NCBI RefSeq assembly: GCF_900156375.1
Contig: NZ_FTNK01000019.1
Location: forward strand, 34,017 to 98,016
Reading direction: 5' to 3'
Length of the DNA stretch: 64,000 nucleotides
Origin: Paenibacillus macquariensis
GTDB taxonomy: Bacteria; Bacillota; Bacilli; Paenibacillales; Paenibacillaceae
Made by a program: the position numbers and the translations under genes. Shown one piece after another: positions 1 through 8,146 of the stretch. The notes under the pieces were generated by a model, which worked only from the letters and a program-made list of their open reading frames with translations, searched no databases and had not been told where the DNA came from. Every line of letters begins with the position of its first letter. Within the stretch, counting starts at the first letter, position 1.

Positions 1-393
1 ATCGTCATCGCAGGTAAAGAATATGGAACTGGTAGTTCACGTGACTGGGCTGCTAAAGGAACTACTCTCCTTGGCGTCAAAGCTGTTATCGCTGAAAGTT
101 ACGAACGTATTCACCGTAGCAATCTCGTCGGTATGGGTGTTCTACCATTACAATTCCAAGATGGTTCCAGCTGGAAGAGCCTTGGTCTAAATGGTCGTGA
201 AACCTTCGATATCCTTGGCGTGAACAATGATATTAAACCTAACCAAGAAGTTACGGTTACAGCAACACGTGAAGATGGTACGAAGTTTGACTTCACAGTT
301 ACAGCTCGTCTTGATAGTACCGTAGATGTGGATTACTACCATAACGGTGGAATTCTTCAAACCGTTCTACGTGAAATGATTAAGAACGGGTAA
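1..393 (+). CDS. acnA: Aconitate hydratase AcnA, C-terminal 130 residues (partial)
   Basis: The reading frame is open from base 1 to the TAA at 391-393, so only the C-terminal part of the gene lies in the window. The start of the fragment carries the aconitase A swivel-domain segment AGKEYGTGSSRDWAAKGT, whose SSRD belongs to the citrate/isocitrate-binding site, followed by HRSNLVGMGVLPL. Aconitase is a 4Fe-4S enzyme of the TCA cycle that isomerises citrate to isocitrate; the cluster-binding cysteines lie upstream of the window. The tail ending in LREMIKNG is typical of the Bacillus CitB/AcnA type. A strong hairpin terminator follows 38 bases after the stop. Confidence is high for the family. 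Confidence 0.96.
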   Translation: MVIAGKEYGTGSSRDWAAKGTTLLGVKAVIAESYERIHRSNLVGMGVLPLQFQDGSSWKSLGLNGRETFDILGVNNDIKPNQEVTVTATREDGTKFDFTVTARLDSTVDVDYYHNGGILQTVLREMIKNG

Positions 394-430
394 TTCATTA
401 ATAATCTATCTTTTATCTTTTATAAAATAT

Positions 431-473
431 AAAACGGAGCCCCATGAAGATATCTTCATGGGGCTCCGTTTTT
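431..473. terminator. Bidirectional terminator between acnA and yvbW
   Basis: A near-perfect inverted repeat (AAAACGGAGCCCCATGAAGA pairing with its complement) is flanked by A and T runs, so it can terminate acnA on the plus strand and the permease on the minus strand. Confidence 0.93.
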
Positions 474-499
474 GCAATAAAAAGTGTTTAGATAATTTA

Positions 500-1858
500 C
501 TATTTAGCTTCATCTTCATGAAAACGACCTTTATATATATAAGTTAACGTAATGAAGATATAAATAGCTAACGTAATACCTGTTACGATAATAGATGTTG
601 TAAAAATAATACCAATAAGGATCGCGCTCAAAGCAATAATAGCTGCCCAAGTTGTATAGGGGAACCATTTTACCACATAAACACTTGTTCTTTCTGGATT
701 TTTTTTACGTGATTTCAGATGCGCAACCGCAATGATTAACCAAATAAATAATACGGTGTATCCTAGTGAACCCATTAGGAAATCAAAGGTTTTACTTCCT
801 GCAAATAAAGAAATAATTACACCCATATATAAAGCTAACGTACACATCAATATGGCATACACTGGAACTTTCTTTTTCGATAAATGTGCAAAGATTCTAG
901 GAATACGCCCGTCCACAGCTTGTGTATACAGAACACGTGATGAGCCATATAATCCAGAGTTCATTGATGAAATAATCGCGAGTAAAACAACAGCGTTCAT
1001 AATATGGTCTGCACCTGGAATCCCGATCATTTTAAATACCATCACAAACGGACTCTCTGGTACCCCGTTTACTTCATTCCAAGGAATTAAGCTAACGATA
1101 ATTAAGAAAGGCAATAAATAGAAGGAAATAATTCGTACTAATGTACTGCGAACAGCTTTTGGCACCACTTTTTCAGGATTTTTCGTTTCAGCTAACGTAA
1201 TACCGATAATTTCCGTGCCCCCATAAGAATAGATAACAACAAGCATTGCAGTAATTAAGCCTGTTGGTCCATTCGGTAAGAACCCACCGTGATCCGTTAA
1301 GTTAGAAAAACCAACAGCTGTATGATTACCAAGGGTTACAAGTAACAATGCTAATCCTGCTATGATGAACACCACAATAACGGTAATTTTAATTAACGCA
1401 AGCCAATATTCCGTTTCTGCAAAAACTTTCACTGATAACAAGTTAATAGCTGTAACTAATATGGAAACGGATAATGCAAGTATCCAAATCGGATAATCTG
1501 GCAACCAATATTGAAGAAAAATTGCCGCAACCACTGATTCAGCTGCAATATTTAAAACCCACATCTTCCAATAAATCCAATCTAGAAAATAAGCGGGGTA
1601 TTTCCCTAGAATCGATTGCACTAAATCTCTAAAGGTTCTTGCATCGCTATTGCGGACTGCCATTTCCGCTAGACCTTGCATAACAAATAACAGAATAATA
1701 CCACCAAGTAAGTATGCAATAATTACTGATGGACCCGCCATATCAATGGCTGCACTACTTCCTTTAAATAATCCTGCACCAATGGCTCCACCTAATGCCA
1801 TCATCGTAATATGACGTGAGGTCATTGTTCTCTGTAATTTCTGGTTGTCGTTTTCCAT
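500..1858 (-). CDS. yvbW: Amino acid permease, YvbW type, with leucine T-box leader
   Basis: This is a 452-residue APC-superfamily permease with about 12 hydrophobic segments. It starts MENDNQKLQRTMTSRHI and carries the amino-acid-permease signature ALGGAIGAGLFKGS near residue 22. An in-frame extension runs to 1954, but it crosses the T-box terminator hairpin, and the ATG at 1858 has a GGAGG seven bases upstream, so I place the start there. The sequence closely resembles what I remember of B. subtilis YvbW, which is also controlled by a leucine T-box. Leucine or branched-chain amino acid uptake is therefore the inferred substrate class; this rests on the leader, not on binding residues. Confidence 0.88.
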   Translation of the reverse strand: MENDNQKLQRTMTSRHITMMALGGAIGAGLFKGSSAAIDMAGPSVIIAYLLGGIILLFVMQGLAEMAVRNSDARTFRDLVQSILGKYPAYFLDWIYWKMWVLNIAAESVVAAIFLQYWLPDYPIWILALSVSILVTAINLLSVKVFAETEYWLALIKITVIVVFIIAGLALLLVTLGNHTAVGFSNLTDHGGFLPNGPTGLITAMLVVIYSYGGTEIIGITLAETKNPEKVVPKAVRSTLVRIISFYLLPFLIIVSLIPWNEVNGVPESPFVMVFKMIGIPGADHIMNAVVLLAIISSMNSGLYGSSRVLYTQAVDGRIPRIFAHLSKKKVPVYAILMCTLALYMGVIISLFAGSKTFDFLMGSLGYTVLFIWLIIAVAHLKSRKKNPERTSVYVVKWFPYTTWAAIIALSAILIGIIFTTSIIVTGITLAIYIFITLTYIYKGRFHEDEAK

Positions 1859-1880
1859 CCTCTTACCTCCTAAAATCAAA

Positions 1881-1936
1881 AAGGGCATATCGTCTCTTCC
1901 TTCATCATCAAATGAAAGAAGAGACGATATGCCCTT
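1881..1936 (-). terminator. T-box-controlled intrinsic terminator
   Basis: An 18-bp perfect stem (AAGGGCATATCGTCTCTT at 1881-1898 with its complement at 1919-1936) is followed on the minus strand by a T-rich tract, directly before the yvbW ribosome binding site. It is the expression-platform terminator of the T-box. Confidence 0.93.
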
Positions 1937-2187
1937 AGCAAACCGCGGTACCACTCTAATTGGTTCTACATGAACCCTACTTAAAAACCTTGTAACGAAG
2001 GTTAATCGTTAAAGCAAATAGAATAATAGTCCGTCAATTCTATTTACCTTACCACTCCTAGGCAAGTTCAAAGTATTATCGGACTGCGTTGCACCAACCC
2101 GCAGCTCTCTCCACCAAATAATGAGCTTTTACTACTCCTAATCTTTGCGTTTCTTAAAATTATATCTAATCAAGTTTTAATTTATTA
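1881..2187 (-). promoter_or_regulatory. T-box riboswitch (leucine specifier) upstream of yvbW
   Basis: On the minus strand the leader contains the conserved T-box AGAGTGGTACCGCGG (1943-1957), which pairs with the uncharged tRNA acceptor end. Upstream is a Stem I region with the GGAGTAGTA and GGTTGGTGCAACGCAG segments. The specifier loop reads GAA-CTT-GCC, with CTT (Leu) at 2064-2066. An 18-bp terminator hairpin lies between the T-box and the ribosome binding site. Known for the family: uncharged tRNA stabilises the antiterminator and turns the downstream gene on. The Leu assignment depends on my placement of the specifier by its GAA-NNN-GCC context. Confidence 0.93.
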
Positions 2188-2193
2188 TTCAGT

Positions 2194-2222
2194 ATTATAC
2201 AGACCTGTATTATTTCTGTCAA
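2194..2222 (-). promoter_or_regulatory. SigA promoter of the yvbW T-box transcript
   Basis: The minus strand has a consensus TTGACA (2217-2222) and a consensus TATAAT (2194-2199) separated by exactly 17 bases. The predicted start point lies near 2187, just before Stem I of the T-box. Confidence 0.9.
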
Positions 2223-2487
2223 TTTTTCATTTTACAATAAAAATAGAAGCATCATACGAAGTTTGGAAAAGGTTCTTATAACCGCTACACATAAGAAAAA
2301 CCAAGGTTTTATCCAATGCCTATTAAGGGGTGCACTTCATGTAGGCTGCGGCAGTCTTAAGCTTATCTTTAGACAAACCAAAATTCGACTACTTAGAGTA
2401 CTCACATACAATCACAAATAACTGTTTGAGAATGGTTGAATCGGGTATAGAAAGATATAGCGTAAAAATCGTTTATCATGAACACAT
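2223..2487. other. Intergenic region, no gene seen
   Basis: This AT-rich stretch separates the yvbW promoter from the next small gene. I see no ORF with a ribosome binding site and no clear RNA structure in it. Confidence 0.5.
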
Positions 2488-2503
2488 AGGAGGAATCATC
2501 ACT

Positions 2504-2647
2504 ATGCTGAACATTAATTACATTATGCCTTACCATCCTCAATACCACCGCCCACAGATAATGAGTCCCTCTAAGAAAGAAAATTCTAACGAACCCAAGA
2601 AGAGCTTCCAAGATATTCTCAATCAGCAAATGGCCAAACAAACGTAA
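2504..2647 (+). CDS. Small hypothetical protein, 47 aa
   Basis: This 47-residue ORF begins MLNINYIMPYHPQY and ends FQDILNQQMAKQT. A perfect AGGAGG (2488-2493) stands ten bases before the ATG, and a strong hairpin terminator follows 50 bases after the stop, so it looks like a real monocistronic gene. There is no signal peptide or membrane segment. The N-terminal third is rich in Tyr, His and Pro; the C-terminal third is charged and likely helical. I do not recognise the family; the FQDILNQQ helix is only vaguely like short motifs in flagellar-associated proteins and I draw no function from it. Confidence 0.7.
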   Translation: MLNINYIMPYHPQYHRPQIMSPSKKENSNEPKKSFQDILNQQMAKQT

Positions 2648-2696
2648 CCAACTACATAGAGTGAACTAAAGTATGCACTCACAAATAAACGACTAA

Positions 2697-2728
2697 TTAG
2701 CACCTCTGTATCTATGCAGAGGTGCTAA
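2697..2728 (+). terminator. Terminator after the 47-aa gene
   Basis: A perfect inverted repeat TTAGCACCTCTG...CAGAGGTGCTAA with a short loop is followed by TTGTATATTTATT. It separates the small gene from the GntR operon. Confidence 0.8.
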
Positions 2729-2751
2729 TTGTATATTTATTACATTCACAA

Positions 2752-2795
2752 TTCACAACCCAAGTACTATCTGTTATATTTGTATTATAACAGAT
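2752..2795 (+). promoter_or_regulatory. Promoter and GntR operator of the DUF1648 operon
   Basis: A TTCACA (2752-2757) and TATATT (2775-2780) are 17 bases apart. The -10 is covered by a perfect 10-bp inverted repeat, ATCTGTTATA (2769-2778) and TATAACAGAT (2786-2795), with a 7-base spacer. Repression by the adjacent GntR protein through this site is an inference from position and symmetry. Confidence 0.75.
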
Positions 2796-2813
2796 GCAGG
2801 AGGTGGAACTTAC

Positions 2814-3212
2814 ATGATTATTCAACTAGATATGCAGTCCGATGTTCCAATCTATACGCAACTTATGAATCAGATTATTGAAGGTATTGCCCGTGGAGAT
2901 CTAAAGCTTGGGGAAGCTCTCCCCTCTGTCCGTGGTCTAGCTTCCGATATTGGCGTCAACCTACATACGGTGAACAAAGCCTATAATCTTCTCAAACAAG
3001 AGGGTTTCATCCAAATTCATCGTCAAAAGGGTGTCGTTATTCAACCAGATGCTATGCCCTTAGTAACGCCAGAGTATGAATTGAAACAACATAACCAATT
3101 AAGACCCATCATCGCCGAAGCCATATGTCGTGGAATGACCAAGGAACAACTGCTTCAAGTTACCGAACAAATTCACAAAGAAATTATGCATAATGAAAAG
3201 GGGAATGCCTAA
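2814..3212 (+). CDS. GntR-family regulator, short YtrA type
   Basis: This 132-residue protein has an N-terminal GntR winged helix (roughly residues 8-75; SDVPIYTQLMNQIIEGIARG, then the recognition segment LGVNLHTVNKAYNLL-like at 40-57) and only a short helical C-terminus. That architecture is the YtrA subfamily, whose members usually control an adjacent transporter or membrane protein. AGGAGGTGG precedes the ATG. The stop codon overlaps the ATG of the next gene (TAATG), so the two are translationally coupled. The perfect inverted repeat in its own promoter suggests autorepression. The effector is unknown. Confidence 0.9.
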   Translation: MIIQLDMQSDVPIYTQLMNQIIEGIARGDLKLGEALPSVRGLASDIGVNLHTVNKAYNLLKQEGFIQIHRQKGVVIQPDAMPLVTPEYELKQHNQLRPIIAEAICRGMTKEQLLQVTEQIHKEIMHNEKGNA

Positions 3213-4312
3213 TGTATTGGATCTCCAATCTTATTCTGATTCTCATGTTTCTTCCGATTTCAGTGTCTCTCATCTTCATGCCTTATTTCACTCGAGATAC
3301 CGTAAGCTTCGGCATATCGGTCAGTACAGATATGTACTATAGTGAACCTTTACGTGCGTTACGCAAAAGGTATGTCTTCATTAGTTCCATCCTTTACACG
3401 CTGTTACTTTTCTTCTGTCTCGTCGGATCTTCTCTCAGTGATGCTTTACAACAAGAAACGATCATCGGAATCTCTGTCATATCCCTTGTTGTGATTTCAA
3501 TGATCATTAATCTAATGTTTTACTACAAGATGAAGAAATATAAATTGGAACATCCGATAGCTTCCATCCCTAAATCAACCATCCTCGCTGTCGATACCGG
3601 ATTTAGACGCAACAAACTAATCTTCTCCAATAAGTGGTTTATCATTCATTTCTTGATAACCATCTTAAGTGCCATACTCGCCTTTAAGTATTACAACCTA
3701 TTCCCAGATACATTAGCAATGAAGTTCGACTTTCAAGGTAACGTGACCCGTAGTGTAGCTAAATCCTATACAAGCGTAATGGGTCTTAACCTCATGCAAT
3801 TCGTGATGACATGTTTATTTATGTTCATTAACGTGACTATTCTGCAGAGTAAACAGCAACTTAGCTCTGATCATCCAGAGAACTCAATCAAACAAAATAC
3901 AGCATTCCGTCGTAGATCGTCACTATTTATGATCATCACTGGACTTCTTATGGTGCTGTTATTCTCTTTCATCCAACTGAATATGTTATTCGAGCTCAAT
4001 GTACAGATACTCTCCCTAGTCAGCTTTTTCATAACTGCGATCATTATCATAGGTGCATTGGTCCTTGCATTCACAACGGGTCAAGGAGGTAGCCGTATTG
4101 GCAAACCTTCCATGGGTTCAAGTACACAACATATCAACGATGACTCCCACTGGAAGCTCGGTGGCATTTATTATAATCCTCAGGATCCATCCATCTGGAT
4201 TGAGAAACGTATGGGTATCGGTTGGACAGTCAATTTCGCTAGACCTATGGCTTGGATCATCTTACTCGCTACTACAGCTATCATCATTGTTGTCTCTTTA
4301 TTTATTAGCTAA
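3212..4312 (+). CDS. DUF1648/DUF5808 multi-pass membrane protein
   Basis: This 366-residue integral membrane protein has about eight hydrophobic segments. The DUF1648 part covers roughly residues 150-200, with the typical YYNLFPDTLAMKFDFQGN block placed between membrane helices. A C-terminal soluble stretch (GGIYYNPQDPSIWIEKRMGIG) matches the DUF5808 pattern seen in the same family, and a final membrane helix closes the protein. Such proteins are usually encoded next to a YtrA-type GntR regulator, as here. No biochemical function is established for the family; a relation to SdpI-like immunity or membrane-stress proteins is possible but not shown. Confidence 0.85.
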   Translation: MYWISNLILILMFLPISVSLIFMPYFTRDTVSFGISVSTDMYYSEPLRALRKRYVFISSILYTLLLFFCLVGSSLSDALQQETIIGISVISLVVISMIINLMFYYKMKKYKLEHPIASIPKSTILAVDTGFRRNKLIFSNKWFIIHFLITILSAILAFKYYNLFPDTLAMKFDFQGNVTRSVAKSYTSVMGLNLMQFVMTCLFMFINVTILQSKQQLSSDHPENSIKQNTAFRRRSSLFMIITGLLMVLLFSFIQLNMLFELNVQILSLVSFFITAIIIIGALVLAFTTGQGGSRIGKPSMGSSTQHINDDSHWKLGGIYYNPQDPSIWIEKRMGIGWTVNFARPMAWIILLATTAIIIVVSLFIS

Positions 4313-4345
4313 GTGTGGCTTGATATTATAACAAGGAGAATGATT

Positions 4346-5947
4346 ATGAAAAACAAAGTAATACGTTCCATCACACTTGCTTCTATCGCATTAAGTTTAG
4401 CAATTCCTATGGCATCGGTCTCAGCCGCGTCACAGCAGAAGGAAACAATCGCACCTGTTCGTGAAACAGCGAAGAATCTTGGCGCTGAAGTGAAATGGGA
4501 TCAAACTTCTCACAAAATCACTCTCACCAAGGACACAACAACGTTGATACTTACCATAGGCAATTCACAAGCAATCGTGAATGGTAAATCTGTCGCCTTA
4601 ACTGGACCCCTTCGCATTGTTTCTAATCAAGCCGTTATGCCTGTGGAATTCATTACGAACGTATTCGTTAGTAAAGAAACAGTATCTACCGATACCGCAG
4701 ATCTGTTCTTCAATCAGTTACAAGCCGGAAATGGTGCCAAAGCTGCTGAACATCTGAGTCCCACGTTGAAACAGACCTTACCTACACAAATGCTAGATAC
4801 GTTATGGGCAAGCTCTGAAAAAGCGTATGGTAAATCGATTGAAGAGCCACTTAAGTCGGAGAAAACAAATGCTGTTCATAGAAATGTAACTTACAACATC
4901 AAGTCCAACATCATTCCCTTCAGTATCACATTACGCCTGAACCAAGTAGGACAAATCGATGATTTGAATATTGCTCCAGCAACCCCATCAACTTATCAGA
5001 AGCCTTCTTATGACAATCCAGCAACCTATACGGAACAAGAAGTCACCGTTGGAAGTGGTACGTTGGCACTACCAGGAACGCTGTCTATGCCAGTAGGCAA
5101 AGGTCCCTTTCCTGCGCTTGTGCTGGTACACGGCTCTGGATCTAGCGATCGAGATTCGTCAACTGGCGGTGCCAAGCCACTACGTGATCTTGCCGTCGGC
5201 CTCGCTGCGAAGGGGATAGCTGTTCTCCGATATGATAAGGTAACTTATGAGCATACCTTTAAGGTCGCAACCAACCCTAAATTTACGTTAAAGAATGAAA
5301 CTGTAGATGATGCTATCTCTGCTGTGGCGTTATTGAAATCAAATCCTATGATTGCATCTTCTGACATCTATGTCGCAGGTCATAGCCAAGGTGGATTCGC
5401 GATGCCACTAATTGTTGCCGCCGATACTGGTGGTGATATCGCAGGTACTATTCTTTTAGCTGGACCAAGTTCAAAATATGTTGATGTATTAGCGGTTCAA
5501 CTTAAAGAAATCACTAGTCGTATGAAAGTATTAGGCCAAGATACTGCACCTTATGAAGCCCAAGTTGCTATGTGGTCATCCATTATTTCAACCGTAAACG
5601 ACCCACAATATTCAGTCGACCATTTACCTGAGAATTTCCCAATTCAGCCTGCCTATTGGTGGTTCGAACAAAGAGATTATAAACCAACTGATCTCGCCAA
5701 GAAACAAAGTGGGCCTATGCTAGTGATACAAGGGGAGAATGACGTTCAGGTCCCTATTTCTGAATTTAATGCTTGGAAAAGTGAGTTGAAGAATAGGCAT
5801 GACGTGGAATATAAATCTTATCCTAACGTGACACATCTTCTTAACTCATACAGTGGTGTTTCTACAGGTCAAGAATATGCGCTGCCTTCTAACGTATCAT
5901 CGAATATTATTGACGATATTGCAGCATGGATTAAGAAGAGCAAATAA
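4346..5947 (+). CDS. Secreted alpha/beta hydrolase with stalk and DUF3887 domains
   Basis: This 533-residue exported protein starts at the ATG at 4346, seven bases after AAGGAG; upstream in-frame codons lack spacing from the site. The N-terminus MKNKVIRSITLASIALSLA...ASVSAA is a signal peptide. Residues about 30-110 form a copper-amine-oxidase-N-like stalk domain (VRETAKNLGAEVKWD, ITLTKDTTTLILTIG), followed by a DUF3887-like region (about 125-215). The rest is an alpha/beta hydrolase with nucleophile Ser347 in GHSQGG, a late Asp in QGENDVQVP and a His in NVTHLLN. The stalk is non-catalytic and common in Paenibacillus exoproteins. The substrate is unknown; an ester or peptide is possible. It lies 33 bases after the DUF1648 gene and may share its transcript. 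Confidence 0.88.
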   Translation: MKNKVIRSITLASIALSLAIPMASVSAASQQKETIAPVRETAKNLGAEVKWDQTSHKITLTKDTTTLILTIGNSQAIVNGKSVALTGPLRIVSNQAVMPVEFITNVFVSKETVSTDTADLFFNQLQAGNGAKAAEHLSPTLKQTLPTQMLDTLWASSEKAYGKSIEEPLKSEKTNAVHRNVTYNIKSNIIPFSITLRLNQVGQIDDLNIAPATPSTYQKPSYDNPATYTEQEVTVGSGTLALPGTLSMPVGKGPFPALVLVHGSGSSDRDSSTGGAKPLRDLAVGLAAKGIAVLRYDKVTYEHTFKVATNPKFTLKNETVDDAISAVALLKSNPMIASSDIYVAGHSQGGFAMPLIVAADTGGDIAGTILLAGPSSKYVDVLAVQLKEITSRMKVLGQDTAPYEAQVAMWSSIISTVNDPQYSVDHLPENFPIQPAYWWFEQRDYKPTDLAKKQSGPMLVIQGENDVQVPISEFNAWKSELKNRHDVEYKSYPNVTHLLNSYSGVSTGQEYALPSNVSSNIIDDIAAWIKKSK

Positions 5948-5972
5948 TTGATGAACCTTTTTCAATAATACA

Positions 5973-6011
5973 CAAAGAGAGAAGAGCAGAATCTATGCCC
6001 TTCTCTCTTTG
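5973..6011. terminator. Bidirectional terminator between convergent genes
   Basis: CAAAGAGAGAAG and CTTCTCTCTTTG form a 12-bp stem between the plus-strand hydrolase and the minus-strand transglutaminase genes. Confidence 0.8.
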
Positions 6012-6033
6012 CATATTCACATATAACTCTCTT

Positions 6034-7170
6034 TCACTTCCAAGTAACAACGACCTTCAAATCTCCGGTCTCTTCGAAGGGGCTGTGATTATAGGATATC
6101 CCCTTGATATTAAGCGTGTATAACTGTTGGAGAGCTTCGATCAATGTAGCTTCATCACCATGAAACCGGAATACGATCGACTTGTCGCCTTGTTGTATAG
6201 TGTCCTTAGCTTTCGCTTTCAATTGCAAAGAAGAAGATACAATCTCACTTTTCTCATAGAGCTGATACTGAAGATCCTTCACCAACTTCTTATAAAAGGA
6301 TGTTTTATTTCCTCCCTTTTGAACAAGTGCCGCTAGTGTATTTCTATATAGTGTGGTAGCTTCTGGATACGGCTTAGACCATGTATGGTCTTTACGCATC
6401 TGTTTATCATTACGCAGATAATATTCTATGCCCACAACGTTCTTCTGATCAGGAACCGGATCATCCCAAGTTGTATCCAAGTGATACCAACTACCCGAGA
6501 TGAGGACTAAATTCCATGCGTGTAGCTGGCTAGTGCGACTACCCTCTGGTGTAGCAGTCCCCTCTACGATTTTATTCTGTATACCCGATTCCTTCAGCAT
6601 TTTGTACGTCAAAAGGGAATAACCTTGACACACTGCACTTCCCGTACTGAGTCCCTCATATGCGGTATATTTCTGCAACGTCTTATCATATTGAAGATGG
6701 GTAACAATCCAGTCATGGATTACTTTGACTTTCTCATGATCATTCATACCTGGAACAATGATTTCCTTCAGTACACTCTTTACCCGATTCTCCACATATG
6801 CCGTTTCTTGGGCCGTCTCGCGGTAACTGAGTTTAACCGTAACATCTGCGGCACTAGGGCTACCACGATATGAATAACCATAACTTGAAATCGTATAATT
6901 AATATATGGATCGCTCTCCATCGCCTGATCTAATGCTTGTTTCAATTGCGATTTAAGCGCCTTCGTCTTGCCTTTGTATACAAAGGTAACATTCACTTGA
7001 GTGTTATTCATAGCTTCTAGTAATATCTGTTGAATGTCACTTACGGATCTCACCACAGTAGATTTGGTAGCAGCAAAGGCCTGCTCAAAGTTCACGGTTC
7101 GTGGAACTGCAACCGCCATTAACATTCCGATTAGCAGCACTTTTACAAGTCGATAGCGACCTTCTCTCAT
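6034..7170 (-). CDS. Secreted transglutaminase-like protein
   Basis: This 378-residue protein starts at MREGRYRLVKVLLIGMLM, which is a signal peptide ending near AFAA. The start at 7170 follows an AAAGG about ten bases upstream; the frame is open further but without a start signal. A transglutaminase-like core lies around residues 170-250, with the catalytic Cys in STGSAVCQGYSLL, His in QLHAWNLVLI and Asp in YHLDTTWDDP. This is the Cys-His-Asp triad of the TGc superfamily. Members are often cell-surface peptidases or crosslinking enzymes; the exact activity cannot be told here. It is monocistronic and convergent with the hydrolase. Confidence 0.88.
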   Translation of the reverse strand: MREGRYRLVKVLLIGMLMAVAVPRTVNFEQAFAATKSTVVRSVSDIQQILLEAMNNTQVNVTFVYKGKTKALKSQLKQALDQAMESDPYINYTISSYGYSYRGSPSAADVTVKLSYRETAQETAYVENRVKSVLKEIIVPGMNDHEKVKVIHDWIVTHLQYDKTLQKYTAYEGLSTGSAVCQGYSLLTYKMLKESGIQNKIVEGTATPEGSRTSQLHAWNLVLISGSWYHLDTTWDDPVPDQKNVVGIEYYLRNDKQMRKDHTWSKPYPEATTLYRNTLAALVQKGGNKTSFYKKLVKDLQYQLYEKSEIVSSSLQLKAKAKDTIQQGDKSIVFRFHGDEATLIEALQQLYTLNIKGISYNHSPFEETGDLKVVVTWK

Positions 7171-7467
7171 GCATACCCTGCCTTTCTCTACTGAATTCAC
7201 ACAAATATTGTAACATACGTCGTCTCTCCTTCCATAACACAATCCTCGATCTCCAATATTTAAATATATGCGTAGAATAAATGAAAATTCCCCTTGCTAC
7301 CTTATCCGACCGTTTTCACTTCTCCACCGTTGCCCATTTGCAGGAATGACTTAACTATAATTCGCATTTTCGCCTTCTTTTATAGCGTCACGACGGAAGA
7401 ATTTCGTTATAATAGAAATAACGATTGTGATTTTAGTCATATTATTTATGAAATGGAGAGAGGTTCC

Positions 7468-7665
7468 TTGACCTACGTTGATACTTCTAATATCTCGGCA
7501 CAAATGTTCATCACTGTATTATTATTTTTGCTGGTGATTGCTCCATTATTCAGCCTCGCCATCTTGCGATTCTTCCAAGCCAAGCGTAAGTCCGGATTTA
7601 CGCTAATCTTTGCAGGTGTACTTACGTATGTAGTATTCCAAGCCAGCATGCTGATATTTTTTTGA
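7468..7665 (+). CDS. Small two-helix membrane protein
   Basis: The frame encodes a short hydrophobic protein with two membrane segments (MFITVLLFLLVIAPLFSLAI and LIFAGVLTYVVFQASMLIFF) joined by a basic loop RFFQAKRKSG. I place the start at the TTG at 7468, four bases after GAGG, giving 65 residues; an ATG at 7453 would add five residues but lacks a site. A TATAAT near 7409 could be the -10. I do not recognise a family. The gene stands alone, divergent from the transglutaminase gene and convergent with the glutaredoxin gene. Confidence 0.6.
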   Translation: MTYVDTSNISAQMFITVLLFLLVIAPLFSLAILRFFQAKRKSGFTLIFAGVLTYVVFQASMLIFF

Positions 7666-7717
7666 CAAGGCTAAATGAATAGTTGGTCATCTTAAAATTC
7701 AAGCTTTCACATCTAGT

Positions 7718-7740
7718 GATGTCATATAACATATGACATC
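7718..7740. repeat. Perfect palindrome in a convergent intergenic gap
   Basis: GATGTCATAT (7718-7727) and ATATGACATC (7731-7740) form a 10-bp inverted repeat with a 3-base loop. No T run follows on either strand, so it is not a clear terminator. It is followed by TTAACCTAACCTAAC. Confidence 0.6.
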
Positions 7741-7778
7741 TTAACCTAACCTAACTTATCTTATTATGGTACACAAAA

Positions 7779-7817
7779 AAAGGCTTCACCCTCCTCTAAT
7801 TGGAAGGTGAAGCCTTT
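7779..7817 (-). terminator. Terminator of the trxB-glutaredoxin transcript
   Basis: AAAGGCTTCACC and GGTGAAGCCTTT form a 12-bp stem followed on the minus strand by a T7 run. Confidence 0.88.
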
Positions 7818-7830
7818 CTCCATTTATTAA

Positions 7831-8067
7831 TTAAGCTTCTGGATTCAATGCTTTATTGAACTGTGTCGTATTCATACCCACGATCTTATGTTCACCAATA
7901 ACAGTAACGGGAACAGCTCTAAGTCCCATATCCCATACTTGTTGAGCGAAGTCATCATTTGTCTCAATATTACGTTCTTCATATTGAATCCCTTTGTCAG
8001 CCAAATATCCTTTCACCTGACGACAATGAGGGCAATTCGAACTTGTGTACACGATAACATTTTCCAT
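7831..8067 (-). CDS. Glutaredoxin-family protein (CPHC)
   Basis: This 78-residue single-domain protein has the glutaredoxin fold pattern: beta strand NVIVYTSSN, active site Cys12-Pro-His-Cys15, and the conserved RAVPVTVIGEHKIVG segment with the cis-proline and the glutathione-like binding loop. It is close in length to NrdH/YtnI-type redoxins, which reduce protein disulfides. The ATG follows AAAGGAGAG. It lies 79 bases downstream of trxB on the same strand, so thioredoxin reductase may be its electron donor; that pairing is inferred from position. Low-molecular-weight thiol preference cannot be told. Confidence 0.9.
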   Translation of the reverse strand: MENVIVYTSSNCPHCRQVKGYLADKGIQYEERNIETNDDFAQQVWDMGLRAVPVTVIGEHKIVGMNTTQFNKALNPEA

Positions 8068-8146
8068 GATAATCTCTCCTTTATTTGTGCTGTTCTTACT
8101 TCTTCAAACCTTATACTGCCTAACATACGTACTCTCATTCGCTATA

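Noticed and set aside
732..1121. A 129-codon plus-strand frame inside the yvbW region
   Set aside because: It lies antisense to the membrane helices of the permease and lacks translation signals.
1859..1954. N-terminal extension of the permease to 1954
   Set aside because: It would translate through the T-box terminator hairpin; the ATG at 1858 has a proper GGAGG.
7741..7760. Telomere-like TTAACC repeats
   Set aside because: Only two to three imperfect units are present; this is chance-level repetition in AT-rich DNA.
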